DNA of 49,571 bases from an uncultured bacterium (GCA_902797985.1 CADBUZ010000006.1:1-49571), one strand, 5' to 3'; shown: positions 1 to 6,782, counted from the first letter of the stretch. Numbers and translations: made by a program. The notes: generated by a model not told the origin, from the letters alone.

Positions 1-150
1 CATCATTATACCCTTTAAAGCGGAGTTTGGGGACATTGCGTGCGTTGGCACATGTATTTTTATTACATTTACCCCTGTCTTCAAGATGATAACTTGAGGT
101 CAAGAAATCTTATAAATACCTTAATAAATAGATATAAGGAGGTATTTATT

Positions 151-1107
151 ATGACAAAACTAACAAAAAACACTACTTTTAAAACATTGACACATTTATG
201 GTTAAAAGAAAAACAGGCTATGGTTACCCAATCAACTTATGCCGGATTTTTACTTATTGTTGAAAATCATCTGATACCGTATTTTGGGACACAAAAAATA
301 TGCGATATAACAGAACCAAAAATTCAGGAATTTATTTTTTATCTTTTTAATAATGGACGACTTGATAATTCCGGCGGTCTTACAGTAAAAACTATAAGGG
401 ATATCATTCTTGTCTTAAGGCTAACATTAAATTTTGCATATAAATCAAGAGTAATTGCCGCATTAAATTGGGATTTAATAGACTACCCAAAAGATTCGGC
501 AATTAAAAAAGTTATAGCATTATCCAAGGACGAAGAACAAATGCTGATACAAGCAATTTATTTGAATTTAACAAGAAAATCTGTTGGAATATTACTGACG
601 CTATTTACCGGATTGAGGATAGGAGAACTTTGCGGTTTACAAATGTCAGATATATCTTTGTGCAATAATACTATAACTGTTAACAAAACTGTACAAAGAA
701 TTTATGATAAATTAAAGAAAACATCATATATTCACATCGGCGCACCCAAAACAAAAAGTTCGCAAAGAACTATTCCCGTACCATCATTATTAATGAATAT
801 TATAAAAAAGTTTTATACAAATAATCCTAATCACTATTTTTTAACAGGGAAATCAACCCCGACAGAACCAAGAGTTTATAGACAATTTTTTGCAAGATTT
901 GTGAAAAAACATGAACTAACACCGGTAAAATTTCATGAACTTCGTCATACATTTGCAATTAGAGCAATAGAAATTTCGGATTTTGATATAAAATCCCTGT
1001 CAGAAATATTAGGACACAAAAATGTATCATTCACTTTAAATGTTTACGGAAGAGCAAACCTTCAACAAAAAATCAAATGTATGAATTTGTTGAATGATTT
1101 GCTGTAA
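151..1107 (+). CDS. Tyrosine recombinase / phage-type integrase
   Basis: Site-specific DNA recombinase of 318 aa. It would cut and rejoin attachment sites to integrate or excise the element it sits on. An N-terminal SAM-like core-binding domain (about residues 10-110) precedes the catalytic domain. All catalytic residues are visible: R156 in TGLRIGEL, a Lys near 200-202, H262 and R265 in HELRHTF, H289 in LGHKN and the nucleophile Y299 in NVYGRA. I chose the ATG at 151 because AAGGAGG lies 9 bases upstream; the frame stays open to position 40 but without a ribosome site. It is followed at once by a strong hairpin and converges on the zinc-ribbon gene. It looks intact. Its own att site is not recognisable near the window edge. 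Confidence 0.95.
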   Translation: MTKLTKNTTFKTLTHLWLKEKQAMVTQSTYAGFLLIVENHLIPYFGTQKICDITEPKIQEFIFYLFNNGRLDNSGGLTVKTIRDIILVLRLTLNFAYKSRVIAALNWDLIDYPKDSAIKKVIALSKDEEQMLIQAIYLNLTRKSVGILLTLFTGLRIGELCGLQMSDISLCNNTITVNKTVQRIYDKLKKTSYIHIGAPKTKSSQRTIPVPSLLMNIIKKFYTNNPNHYFLTGKSTPTEPRVYRQFFARFVKKHELTPVKFHELRHTFAIRAIEISDFDIKSLSEILGHKNVSFTLNVYGRANLQQKIKCMNLLNDLL

Positions 1108-1139
1108 AGGTAAAACACTCTTTCAAGAGTGTTTTACCT
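1108..1139. terminator. Bidirectional terminator between convergent genes
   Basis: A perfect 15-bp inverted repeat (AGGTAAAACACTCTT and its complement) with a 2-nt loop lies between the integrase stop and the end of the zinc-ribbon gene, whose stop codon it contains. It has A/T tracts in both directions, so it can end both transcripts. Confidence 0.8.
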
Positions 1140-1352
1140 GCCAAATTTTTTAAGTGTTTGTTTCAACTTTTTAAGACTTTTTTCAACTTTTTGCGTTTCC
1201 CTATCAAACTTACTTGTGTCAGCATTTATTTTGATATCATCACCACAATGCTTACAATGCAAAACGGGATTCGTTCTTAATTTTTTGACAGTTGTTTTTA
1301 GTTTATTATCGCAATTTGGACATGGTATATCTATTTCGATTTCATCAAACAT
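1134..1352 (-). CDS. Small zinc-ribbon protein
   Basis: A 72-aa protein with two cysteine pairs, CPNC (C11, C14) and CKHC (C33, C36), which form a classic zinc-ribbon knuckle, followed by a lysine-rich helical tail (about 48-72). The function is not known. Such ribbons often bind nucleic acid or dock on another protein. The start is supported by AAGGAG 8 nt upstream. It is the second gene of a two-gene operon behind the GIY-YIG-like gene (gap 11 bp), and both are divergent from the ImmR-like repressor, so it is probably expressed only when that repressor is removed. Confidence 0.8.
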   Translation of the reverse strand: MFDEIEIDIPCPNCDNKLKTTVKKLRTNPVLHCKHCGDDIKINADTSKFDRETQKVEKSLKKLKQTLKKFGR

Positions 1353-1363
1353 TACTTTTCTCC

Positions 1364-1681
1364 TTATTCTTTTGTATAACTTTTTATTTCATATGCATAT
1401 ACGTATATGGTAGAATCATCTCCACCGCCAGGTCCACCATGTGTTCCTAAATTGTCTATAAGAGCATTTTCTACCTCTCTTGCAGAAGAGTCACTATAAC
1501 ATTTTGCATATATCCAACGCCCATTTCCTTTGTTAACTTCGTGTTCTTGAAATAATCTGCGTTCCGGATCGTTTGCAATTCCTACATACCAAGAACTGTA
1601 ATTAGAACCTAATGTATTTGAAGTAATATAGCTTTTAATTTCATCATATGCACTTTGTTTTGTTAATGTGTTTAATGCCAT
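1364..1681 (-). CDS. GIY-YIG-like small nuclease family protein
   Basis: A 105-aa single-domain protein. WYVGI (31-35) matches the GIY-YIG start strand in style. It is followed by DPERRLF (Arg at 41), a conserved AREVE segment with a candidate metal-binding Glu (E69 or E71), and a glycine-rich GGPGGGD (82-88) before a final YVYAYE strand. I recognise this layout from unnamed small proteins in bacteria and phages; the GIY-YIG assignment rests on pattern and has not been tested. AAGGAG lies 8 nt upstream of the ATG. It is the first gene of the operon that leaves the divergent promoter at 1812-1840, directly under the predicted repressor control. It could be an element-encoded endonuclease or a defence effector. 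Confidence 0.65.
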   Translation of the reverse strand: MALNTLTKQSAYDEIKSYITSNTLGSNYSSWYVGIANDPERRLFQEHEVNKGNGRWIYAKCYSDSSAREVENALIDNLGTHGGPGGGDDSTIYVYAYEIKSYTKE

Positions 1682-1754
1682 TGCTTTGTCTCCTTTTTGA
1701 CTTTTTACTGTATCTCTGCCACAATTCTTGCATCACCTTTCCACTCACCTCCTC

Positions 1755-1783
1755 TTGCTTTTCATAAGTTTTTCCTTTATACT
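1755..1783 (+). promoter_or_regulatory. Predicted sigma70 promoter of the ImmR-like gene
   Basis: TTGCTT (1755-1760), a 17-nt spacer, and TATACT (1778-1783). Transcription would begin near 1790, inside operator 1, so binding there would block its own synthesis. Confidence 0.55.
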
Positions 1784-1784
1784 T

Positions 1785-1807
1785 ATGTAACAAGAAATTT
1801 GTGACAT
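1785..1807. promoter_or_regulatory. Operator 1 of the divergent switch
   Basis: Half-sites ATGTAACA and TGTGACAT around a 7-nt spacer (AGAAATT), total 23 bp, with one mismatch from a perfect dyad. It covers the predicted start of the rightward transcript and lies just downstream of the leftward start. Confidence 0.7.
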
Positions 1808-1811
1808 GAAT

Positions 1812-1840
1812 AATGTAACACTTTTTTTGTTACATGTCAA
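1812..1840 (-). promoter_or_regulatory. Predicted sigma70 promoter of the GIY-YIG operon
   Basis: On the minus strand TTGACA (1840-1835), exactly 17 nt, then TACATT (1817-1812). The -35 is consensus. Operator 2 covers the whole spacer, so a bound repressor would exclude RNA polymerase. Confidence 0.6.
1813..1835. promoter_or_regulatory. Operator 2 of the divergent switch
   Basis: A perfect dyad: ATGTAACA, 7-nt spacer CTTTTTT, TGTTACAT. It has the same half-site and spacing as operator 1, with centres 28 bp apart, and lies over the leftward promoter. Confidence 0.8.
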
Positions 1841-1851
1841 GAGGTATTATT

Positions 1852-2175
1852 ATGGAAAATTCAAAAAGTGCTATAGGACTAAGAATAAAAGAACTTAGAG
1901 AATCAATTGGACTTACACAAACGGAATTAGCTCAAAAATCGAAACTAGCAAGAACAGTAATTCCCATGATTGAAAACGGCCAACGTTATCCGTCAGAAAA
2001 AACTCTTTCTAAAATTGTGGAAGCATTGGGAGTTTCTATGGATGATATTTATACAGGCGAAGTAAGAGAGCAAGCAATTAAAAATTTACAAGAATGTGCA
2101 AGTAATTTTACTAAAAATGCGACAACAGATGAAATTATCAAAGTTTATAGGAAGATGATAAAAAATGACAACTAA
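1852..2175 (+). CDS. XRE-family repressor, ImmR-like
   Basis: A 107-aa Cro/CI-type helix-turn-helix repressor. The HTH covers about residues 6-60 (LRIKELRESIGLTQTELAQ, then a recognition helix near ARTVIPMIENGQ). The C-terminal tail is helical. I chose the ATG at 1852 because AGAGGT precedes it by 7 nt; the upstream in-frame ATG at 1834 lies within operator 2. Its stop overlaps the next gene by 11 bp. XRE repressors paired with a downstream ImmA-type peptidase control mobile elements such as ICEBs1, where the peptidase cuts the repressor. By that analogy this protein should bind both operators upstream and repress the GIY-YIG operon and itself. Confidence 0.85.
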   Translation: MENSKSAIGLRIKELRESIGLTQTELAQKSKLARTVIPMIENGQRYPSEKTLSKIVEALGVSMDDIYTGEVREQAIKNLQECASNFTKNATTDEIIKVYRKMIKNDN

Positions 2176-3061
2176 TCCCTATTTTCTTCCAAATGTAGAT
2201 GTATCTAATTATGCAACCAGATTGTTATCCGATACAATTGGGACTGAAACAATACCAATAGATGTATTTGAAATATTGGAATATATTGAAGAATTAGGCA
2301 TTACTTGTAAGTTTACAGATAAAAAATTTGAAGATAATTCTGAATATGCAATTACAGAACTATCAAAAGACGGTCAACGGCGAATTTATATAAATTCAAA
2401 ATTTTACGGAAGATCATTTCAAGATATAACAGATATTACAAAAAGAAGGCATTGTCGGTTTACGCTTGCACATGAGTTAGGCCATTGTTTTATTCCTGCT
2501 CATGCTGATTATTTAACTCAGCAGTTAATGCTAGATAAAAGCAATTTACATGCTAAGAAATATTCATTTACTAAAGAATATGAAGCAAATACTTTTGCCT
2601 CTGAATTATTAATTCCATCAAGTACTATTGGTAAAATAGAACAGTACGGTTCGGATTTTAAACAGATAGTCGAAAATATATCGAAAAAATACGATACCTC
2701 TTTCACAGCAACCGCTTTAAAAGTTGTAAAACTTCTCAAAGATATTAACTGTATATGTATCCAATTTGATGCTGATACTAAACAAATAATACAGTATAAA
2801 TACTCTGAAGCCTTTGGAAGTTACAAAAAGGGTTTATTTTTTAATCGTGATTCAAAAATATACGGTGGTTCTGTTACAAGTTCATTGATGAAAGGTAATG
2901 ATAAATCTTATTATCAAAAATATAATGATCCAAAAGATTGGTTTCCAAACTTTTATGGTAATGATAGTGCATATCTTAATGAATGGGCTTTTAAGGTTGG
3001 CCCAAGTATAATTACTTTTTTAGAACTTGTTGACACAAGTGAATATGCTTTATATTTTTAA
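2165..3061 (+). CDS. ImmA/IrrE-type zinc metallopeptidase (antirepressor)
   Basis: A 298-aa protein with the HEXXH zinc motif HELGH (H103, E104, H107) and a downstream EYEANTFASELLIP segment that supplies the third ligand (E140), the ImmA/IrrE signature. About 140 further residues carry no domain I recognise and may sense a signal. In known pairs this peptidase cleaves the partner XRE repressor to induce the element. It is translationally coupled to the repressor (11-bp overlap). There is no signal peptide, so it is cytoplasmic. It looks intact. Confidence 0.9.
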   Translation: MTTNPYFLPNVDVSNYATRLLSDTIGTETIPIDVFEILEYIEELGITCKFTDKKFEDNSEYAITELSKDGQRRIYINSKFYGRSFQDITDITKRRHCRFTLAHELGHCFIPAHADYLTQQLMLDKSNLHAKKYSFTKEYEANTFASELLIPSSTIGKIEQYGSDFKQIVENISKKYDTSFTATALKVVKLLKDINCICIQFDADTKQIIQYKYSEAFGSYKKGLFFNRDSKIYGGSVTSSLMKGNDKSYYQKYNDPKDWFPNFYGNDSAYLNEWAFKVGPSIITFLELVDTSEYALYF

Positions 3062-3105
3062 TCTCCATCTCATAGTTAATTACATCTTGTTCTGTATGTT
3101 AAATT

Positions 3106-3249
3106 ACACCAAGCGGAGCTTGGTTAGGTTCGAGCGGGAGTGAGCTGAGTGCGAAGGTTTAATCTTTGAAACAAACGAAGTTTGTAAAAAGATAAACCGA
3201 AGACACGTTATAAGCGAACGACCAAGACAGTCCCATCTTCGACAATAAA
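3106..3249 (+). repeat. Mini-hairpin repeat, copy A
   Basis: A gene-free stretch, richer in G+C than its surroundings and packed with small dyads that have GNA triloops: ACCAAGC-GGA-GCTTGGT (3108-3124) and ACAAAC-GAA-GTTTGT (3171-3185). It ends in CAAGACAGTCCC...CGACAA, a phrase that recurs at 8249-8270. Open frames here are not gene-like. No coding gene is seen between 3062 and 3526. Confidence 0.7.
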
Positions 3250-3281
3250 AAGAGGAATGACATTTGTTATTCCTCTTTTTA
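3250..3281 (+). terminator. Terminator-like hairpin after repeat copy A
   Basis: AGAGGAATGACA pairs with TGTTATTCCTCT (one G-T pair) and is followed by a T run. It sits directly after the conserved end of the repeat, as the hairpin at 8274-8301 does after copy C. Confidence 0.6.
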
Positions 3282-3310
3282 TATTGAAAAGGTGAGGGCT
3301 TTAATCTACC

Positions 3311-3474
3311 TGTGCGAAGCACAAGTGGGTTCGGCGCAAGCGAACAGAGGAATGAGCAACGAAGTTGCGAAATGTGAACAATTATAATCCAAAACCACGC
3401 TTTTGGATTTAATTGTGAACGTTTCCGTTTAACGTGAGCGCAGCAAGATGTCCCATCTTCGACATTTTTAATTA
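3311..3474 (+). repeat. Mini-hairpin repeat, copy B
   Basis: Contains TGTGC-GAA-GCACA (3311-3323) and GCAAC-GAA-GTTGC (3356-3368). AGGAATGAGCAAC onward (3348-3372) and CGTTTAACGTGAGCGCAG (3426-3443) recur in inverted orientation at 9116-9140 and 9042-9061. CGTTTA...GCAGCAAGA recurs directly at 8119-8141. Confidence 0.75.
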
Positions 3475-3510
3475 TATTAATAAATTAGTAAGGACGAGAA
3501 CCATTCAGAA

Positions 3511-3535
3511 ATGTAAGTTGTGGTTTCTACCCTAA
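3511..3535 (+). repeat. GTAGGTTGGG repeat, copy 1 (degenerate)
   Basis: GTAAGTTGTGGTTTCTACC followed by TAATAGTTTT. It overlaps the stop codon of the HEPN gene, so the last residues of that protein are encoded by the repeat. Compare the copies near 4277, 7997, 8723 and 8887. Confidence 0.5.
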
Positions 3536-3925
3536 TAGTTTTGATAAATATTCTTTTAGCGAATTCAAAAAATATTTTGTTTCTTCTATCGAAATAATTA
3601 AATCTTCTTCTGTTGGAGTATATGTGAAGTCGTAGTCAGATTTTTGTCTGTTTGAAAAGGACTCTCTGTATATAGCATATATTTTTGTGTCAAAAATATT
3701 TTCATCATAAATATATTTTTTATTAAACCAGCCCATAAGTTGTGAATGTTTGGAAGTTATAAAATTTTCTTTGTATGCTAAAGCACTAACCATATAAAAA
3801 ATTGAATAATATAATCTGTTTTGGCAAGCATCATAATGTTTATCTTTAAAATTTGATAAAGCCGATAACATAGCTTCATCAGATTTTTGAATTGCTTTAT
3901 TTATCAATTCAAGATTATACTCCAT
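3527..3925 (-). CDS. HEPN-domain toxin of a HEPN/MNT pair (UPF0332-like)
   Basis: A 132-aa all-helical HEPN domain. The core NRLYYSIFYMVSALA (about 36-50), SKHSQL and the later RQKSDYDF (about 93-100) match the UPF0332-type HEPN proteins that pair with MNT nucleotidyltransferases. Known members act as toxins or RNases that the partner neutralises, in some systems by adding AMP to a tyrosine. It is encoded directly after the MNT gene with an 11-bp overlap, the usual order for translational coupling. The C-terminus ends within a dispersed repeat (3511-3535), so the original tail may have been replaced. Confidence 0.85.
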   Translation of the reverse strand: MEYNLELINKAIQKSDEAMLSALSNFKDKHYDACQNRLYYSIFYMVSALAYKENFITSKHSQLMGWFNKKYIYDENIFDTKIYAIYRESFSNRQKSDYDFTYTPTEEDLIISIEETKYFLNSLKEYLSKLLG

Positions 3926-4229
3926 AAAAGACTCCTTTGTTTACAACTTGATTATGGTATATCTCATTTTGCATTAAGTCTTTTTTTGACATTGGGTGTA
4001 AATCTAAAGAAATATCTAATTCTAATTCTAATTCTCCAATAATAGTCCATAGTTGTAATCTGTCATTATGATTAAGTGTATTCTCAAATATTGCAACAAT
4101 ATCAATATCACTTGTTTCAGTTTGAGTATTATTTGCGTACGAACCATATAAATAAATTCCATTAAAATTAGAAAAAACTGACTTTATTTTATTATTTAGT
4201 TTATTTATTATATATGCAATATCCTTCAT
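3915..4229 (-). CDS. MNT nucleotidyltransferase antitoxin
   Basis: A 104-aa minimal nucleotidyltransferase of the polymerase-beta fold. The signature GSYANNTQTETSDIDI gives G29, S30, D41 and D43; a third acidic residue is probably D72 or D76 in the ELDISLDLH strand. In HEPN/MNT modules this enzyme modifies and silences the HEPN toxin. It is first of the pair on the minus strand and overlaps the HEPN start. There is no other domain and no signal peptide. The module is complete and looks functional. Confidence 0.88.
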   Translation of the reverse strand: MKDIAYIINKLNNKIKSVFSNFNGIYLYGSYANNTQTETSDIDIVAIFENTLNHNDRLQLWTIIGELELELDISLDLHPMSKKDLMQNEIYHNQVVNKGVFYGV

Positions 4230-4276
4230 AATGGAATTATAACATTATTAATAAACTCTTTCAACACGTATTTAGA

Positions 4277-4312
4277 TGTAGGTTGGGGTTTCTACCTTAA
4301 TAATAATTCTCA
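4277..4312 (+). repeat. GTAGGTTGGG repeat, copy 2
   Basis: TGTAGGTTGGGGTTTCTACC followed by TTAATAATAATTCT, downstream of the 4336-4722 gene and upstream of the MNT gene. It is the best match to a consensus shared with the other four copies. Confidence 0.6.
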
Positions 4313-4335
4313 ATAATATTTTTATAAATATTTTA

Positions 4336-4722
4336 TTATTGAATTTTAAATATTTTTTGGAGTGCTAAAATATTTTTATCTGCATCTGCTTTATTTTCAG
4401 CTTTTTGTACGGCTCTATCCATAACATCAAGAATGTAATTTGCTTCCATTTTATGTTCTTTATTCGTTAATATTTTTTGTCCGTCAACGATTGGTGCGTA
4501 GTGTGCTGGATATCCTTGCAACAGACTGTGACCAATAGGAACAGGACAAGATTCTGCTTTTTTGACATATTTATCTACTGCGCTTACAAATATAGCTCTA
4601 TTTTCAGGAGTGAGTCCATTTATTACTTCGGAAAAATGGCTCATTATTGACTGTGATGGTCTTGTGAATGCCCCGAAGCTTGGTCTGTTGTTGTAAGAAG
4701 TAATTGGAGTAATTGTATTCAT
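4336..4722 (-). CDS. Hypothetical protein, 128 aa, PSFGA type
   Basis: I do not recognise a family with a known function. The N-terminus (about 1-20) is low in structure and carries PSFGAF, a short motif I associate with many proteins of Gastranaerophilales genomes. The rest is predicted helical and ends in an alanine/lysine-rich helix (about 95-128). AAAGG lies about 10 nt before the ATG. There is no signal peptide or membrane segment. It stands alone between the MNT gene and a divergent hypothetical gene. It is likely a lineage-specific cytoplasmic or exported small protein. Confidence 0.6.
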   Translation of the reverse strand: MNTITPITSYNNRPSFGAFTRPSQSIMSHFSEVINGLTPENRAIFVSAVDKYVKKAESCPVPIGHSLLQGYPAHYAPIVDGQKILTNKEHKMEANYILDVMDRAVQKAENKADADKNILALQKIFKIQ

Positions 4723-4883
4723 GTTTGGTTAACCTTTCGTTTGTGATTATTTATTAAAAGTACGTAAAAATTTTTTTTGCTAGTTTTTGTTATAAAATAA
4801 AAATTTTTTTATAATGAATGTTGTAAATATATGCAAGTTAATATAACATTAATCATGTGTGTATTAACTAACAAACAAAGCAG

Positions 4884-5462
4884 ATGATAAGAAAAATATT
4901 AGGATTATCACAAGATGAATATAATGCATTCAAATATGCTCTCTCAAAGCGGGCAGATGGATTTTGTTTGTTAAAGAATGCAAAAGGTGATCCGCCGACT
5001 CAAGTAAATCTTATCAGACAAAAATTTGGGAAAACAGTAGATGCATTTCGTGATGAAGTAACATTAACAGAAAAGTATTCTGTTAATTTTCACGATGGTA
5101 AATCTGATATGTTTTACAGGTCAATAGAAACAAGACAATTTATAGATTCTGAAACGGGTAAACCAAATAAAGGTAAATACATATTATGTACCTCATTTGG
5201 CGATAAAGCTGATTATATAAGGAAAGAGAGAAACGATTTAGATATTCATGAATACGGCCTAAGAAAACATCCAAAGTGGAGTGAGGATTCTTTTCATAAT
5301 GATGCATATTCTGAAATAAATTATATTAATAAATCAAGAGCCGGTCGTTCGTATTATAAAGGTTTTTTTGAAAGCTTAATTTCTCCATTTGTACCAAATG
5401 ATAAAAGACCGACTCGTCCAAACTTTTTTAAAGTGTTTTGGGAAAATATTTGCAAAAAATAA
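4884..5462 (+). CDS. Hypothetical protein, 192 aa
   Basis: No family recognised. It begins with a possible helical DNA- or peptide-binding segment (LGLSQDEYNAFKYALSKRAD) and ends with an aromatic, basic tail (residues about 165-192). The middle has a charged RKERNDLDIHEYGLRKH stretch. Only a poor ribosome site precedes the ATG, so the start is uncertain. It sits in the accessory region between a PSFGA-type gene and an orphan promoter, with no operon partner. The long undisturbed frame supports a real gene. Confidence 0.55.
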   Translation: MIRKILGLSQDEYNAFKYALSKRADGFCLLKNAKGDPPTQVNLIRQKFGKTVDAFRDEVTLTEKYSVNFHDGKSDMFYRSIETRQFIDSETGKPNKGKYILCTSFGDKADYIRKERNDLDIHEYGLRKHPKWSEDSFHNDAYSEINYINKSRAGRSYYKGFFESLISPFVPNDKRPTRPNFFKVFWENICKK

Positions 5463-5488
5463 TTTGCTATGTTGTAGAAAATATACCA

Positions 5489-5595
5489 TTGACTGATAGT
5501 TACTCTAAGGTGATATTATAAATGTAGTTTAATAGTGTTTATGTAAAAAGGAGAGGGCTAATATGCAATATGTAAGGCTTGAAACATCGGTATAG
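5489..5595 (+). other. Promoter and ribosome site leading into a 10-codon ORF
   Basis: TTGACT (5489-5494), 17 nt, GATATT (5512-5517), or TATTAT two bases further on. Then AAAAAGGAGAGGG stands 5 nt before ATG 5563. The frame reads MQYVRLETSV and stops at 5595. No continuation is seen in another frame. It is either a leader peptide or the intact start of a deleted gene. The remainder of 5596-5643 holds nothing I can name. Confidence 0.35.
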
Positions 5596-5643
5596 ATTAT
5601 TCAAAAGAGTTGTAGTTTAAGGCATAAATTAAAAAATTCACGA

Positions 5644-5847
5644 CTAATCCAAAATATAAATTTTATTACGGCATTGTTCAATATTATCAAAGGCAAAATT
5701 AATGTTATTTTTAATAATAGATATAATAGTTCCACATTTTGGATCAATATCGGTAAGTTCTTCTAAAGCATCGATTAAATATACAGACTCTAATAATTTG
5801 TCGGATGCGTATTTAGTGAGTTCTGCTAGGTTTGATTCTTTTTCCAT
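5644..5847 (-). CDS. Small hypothetical protein, 67 aa
   Basis: A short acidic helical protein (KYASDKLLESVYLIDALEEL, then IISIIKNNINFAFDNIEQC). The function is unknown. A strong AAGGAGG lies 5 nt before the ATG, and a good promoter (TTGACA, 18 nt, TATAAT on the minus strand, 5922-5893) lies in the intergenic region shared with a divergent ribbon-helix-helix gene. The pairing suggests joint control by that regulator. It could be one half of a toxin-antitoxin-like pair, but there is no direct evidence. Confidence 0.6.
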   Translation of the reverse strand: MEKESNLAELTKYASDKLLESVYLIDALEELTDIDPKCGTIISIIKNNINFAFDNIEQCRNKIYILD

Positions 5848-5981
5848 TGTTCCTCCTTAGTTGTAATTTGATTGTAAGTTAATTGCACCATGATTATAAT
5901 ATAATTACAATTGATATGTCAATAAAATTACAATAAACTTGTAAGTATGTGCAATATTACTTAAAATAAGGAATTGATTAA
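5848..5981. promoter_or_regulatory. Divergent regulatory region with TTGTAA boxes
   Basis: Five copies of TTGTAA or its complement occur (about 5861, 5872, 5905, 5929, 5939). They surround the minus-strand promoter TTGACA (5917-5922) / TATAAT (5893-5898). The clustering of short half-sites fits cooperative binding by a ribbon-helix-helix dimer, and such a protein is encoded immediately to the right. Confidence 0.5.
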
Positions 5982-6131
5982 ATGGCAGAAGAAAAGAAAA
6001 GGTTTGTATTACTTGTTGACAATGAAATATTTGAAAAGTTCAAAGTTTTAGCAAAAGAACAAAATCGTACAGCAGGAAATCTTGGTACAAAACTTGTGAA
6101 TGATTATGTAAAAGAAAATTACAAAGGATAA
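5982..6131 (+). CDS. Ribbon-helix-helix (Arc/CopG-like) regulator, 49 aa
   Basis: A short gene with start ATG 5982, AAGGA about 10 nt upstream and stop TAA 6129-6131. The protein has a beta strand (KKRFVLLVD, 5-13), then helix A (NEIFEKFKVLAKEQ), a turn (NRTAGN) and helix B (LGTKLVNDYVKENY), which is the ribbon-helix-helix fold. Such proteins bind DNA as dimers or act as antitoxins. It is divergent from the 67-aa gene and 12 bp upstream of a flavoprotein gene, so it may control one or both. Confidence 0.7.
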   Translation: MAEEKKRFVLLVDNEIFEKFKVLAKEQNRTAGNLGTKLVNDYVKENYKG

Positions 6132-6143
6132 GGATAAAATATT

Positions 6144-6782
6144 ATGAAAGTATTATTGTTTAACGGCTCACCGCATAAAAACGGATGCACTTATACTGCA
6201 TTAGAAGAAATTTCTAAAACTTTAAAAGAGGAAGGAATTGAGTCTGAAATTTATCAAATCGGAATTAAGTCCCTAACACCTTGTAGAGCCTGCGGGGCAT
6301 GTGCAAAGATAGGTAAATGTGTAATAAGTGATGACGATGTTAATAATTTTGTAGAAAAATGCAAGGATTTTGATGGCTTTGTATTTGGAACACCTGTTCA
6401 TTATGGTTCTGCATGCGGAGGTATAACAGCATTTTTAGATAGAGCGTTCTTTTCTGCATTTATGTCAGGCAGAGGGGATATTTTTGCGTATAAACCCGGA
6501 ACAGCTGTTGCCAGTGCAAGACGTTCCGGAACGACTGCCACTCTTGATCAGATAAATAAATATTTTACAATTTCACAAATGCCGATAATTTCAGGCAGAT
6601 ATTGGAATATGGTTCATGGTCATACTCCTGATGAAGTCCTTCAGGATGAAGAAGGTATGCAAAATATGAGAATAGTTGCAAGAAATATGGCTTGGCATCT
6701 TAAATGTCGTGAAGCAGGGGAAAAAGCAGGTGTTCAATTGCCAAAACAAGAAGAAATAGTTTTCACAAACTTTATACGATAG
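6144..6782 (+). CDS. NADPH-dependent FMN reductase / iron-sulfur flavoprotein-like oxidoreductase
   Basis: A 212-aa flavodoxin-fold protein. The FMN phosphate loop is GSPHKNG (8-14). A cysteine cluster CRACGACAKIGKC (C47, C50, C53, C59) follows, as in iron-sulfur flavoproteins and related NAD(P)H oxidoreductases. TPVHYGSACGG and RRSGTTAT contribute to the flavin pocket. It probably reduces flavin, quinones or nitro-compounds in the cytoplasm. GGATAAGGATAA lies before the ATG. It is followed after 17 bp by a flavodoxin gene and ends with it at one terminator, so the two form a redox operon. Confidence 0.8.
   Translation: MKVLLFNGSPHKNGCTYTALEEISKTLKEEGIESEIYQIGIKSLTPCRACGACAKIGKCVISDDDVNNFVEKCKDFDGFVFGTPVHYGSACGGITAFLDRAFFSAFMSGRGDIFAYKPGTAVASARRSGTTATLDQINKYFTISQMPIISGRYWNMVHGHTPDEVLQDEEGMQNMRIVARNMAWHLKCREAGEKAGVQLPKQEEIVFTNFIR

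Noticed and set aside
1-150. Possible attachment site or tRNA end at the window start
   Set aside because: No tRNA-like fold and no match to the 76-bp repeat at 8955 or 9192 could be seen.
1745-1765. MKSKRR stop, with AGG AGG before TGA and a plausible continuation in the +1 frame (EWKGDARIVAEIQ)
   Set aside because: It could be a programmed frameshift at rare Arg codons, but the AGGAGG may simply be a ribosome site and the product would be under 20 aa. Too little to support.
3104-3322. 72-aa minus frame in the gene-free stretch
   Set aside because: It lies wholly in repeat copy A and the following terminator; the composition is that of the repeat, not of a gene.
3106-3474. CRISPR-like array from many short repeats
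   Set aside because: The hairpins differ in stem sequence and spacing, there are no unique spacers of constant length and no cas genes.
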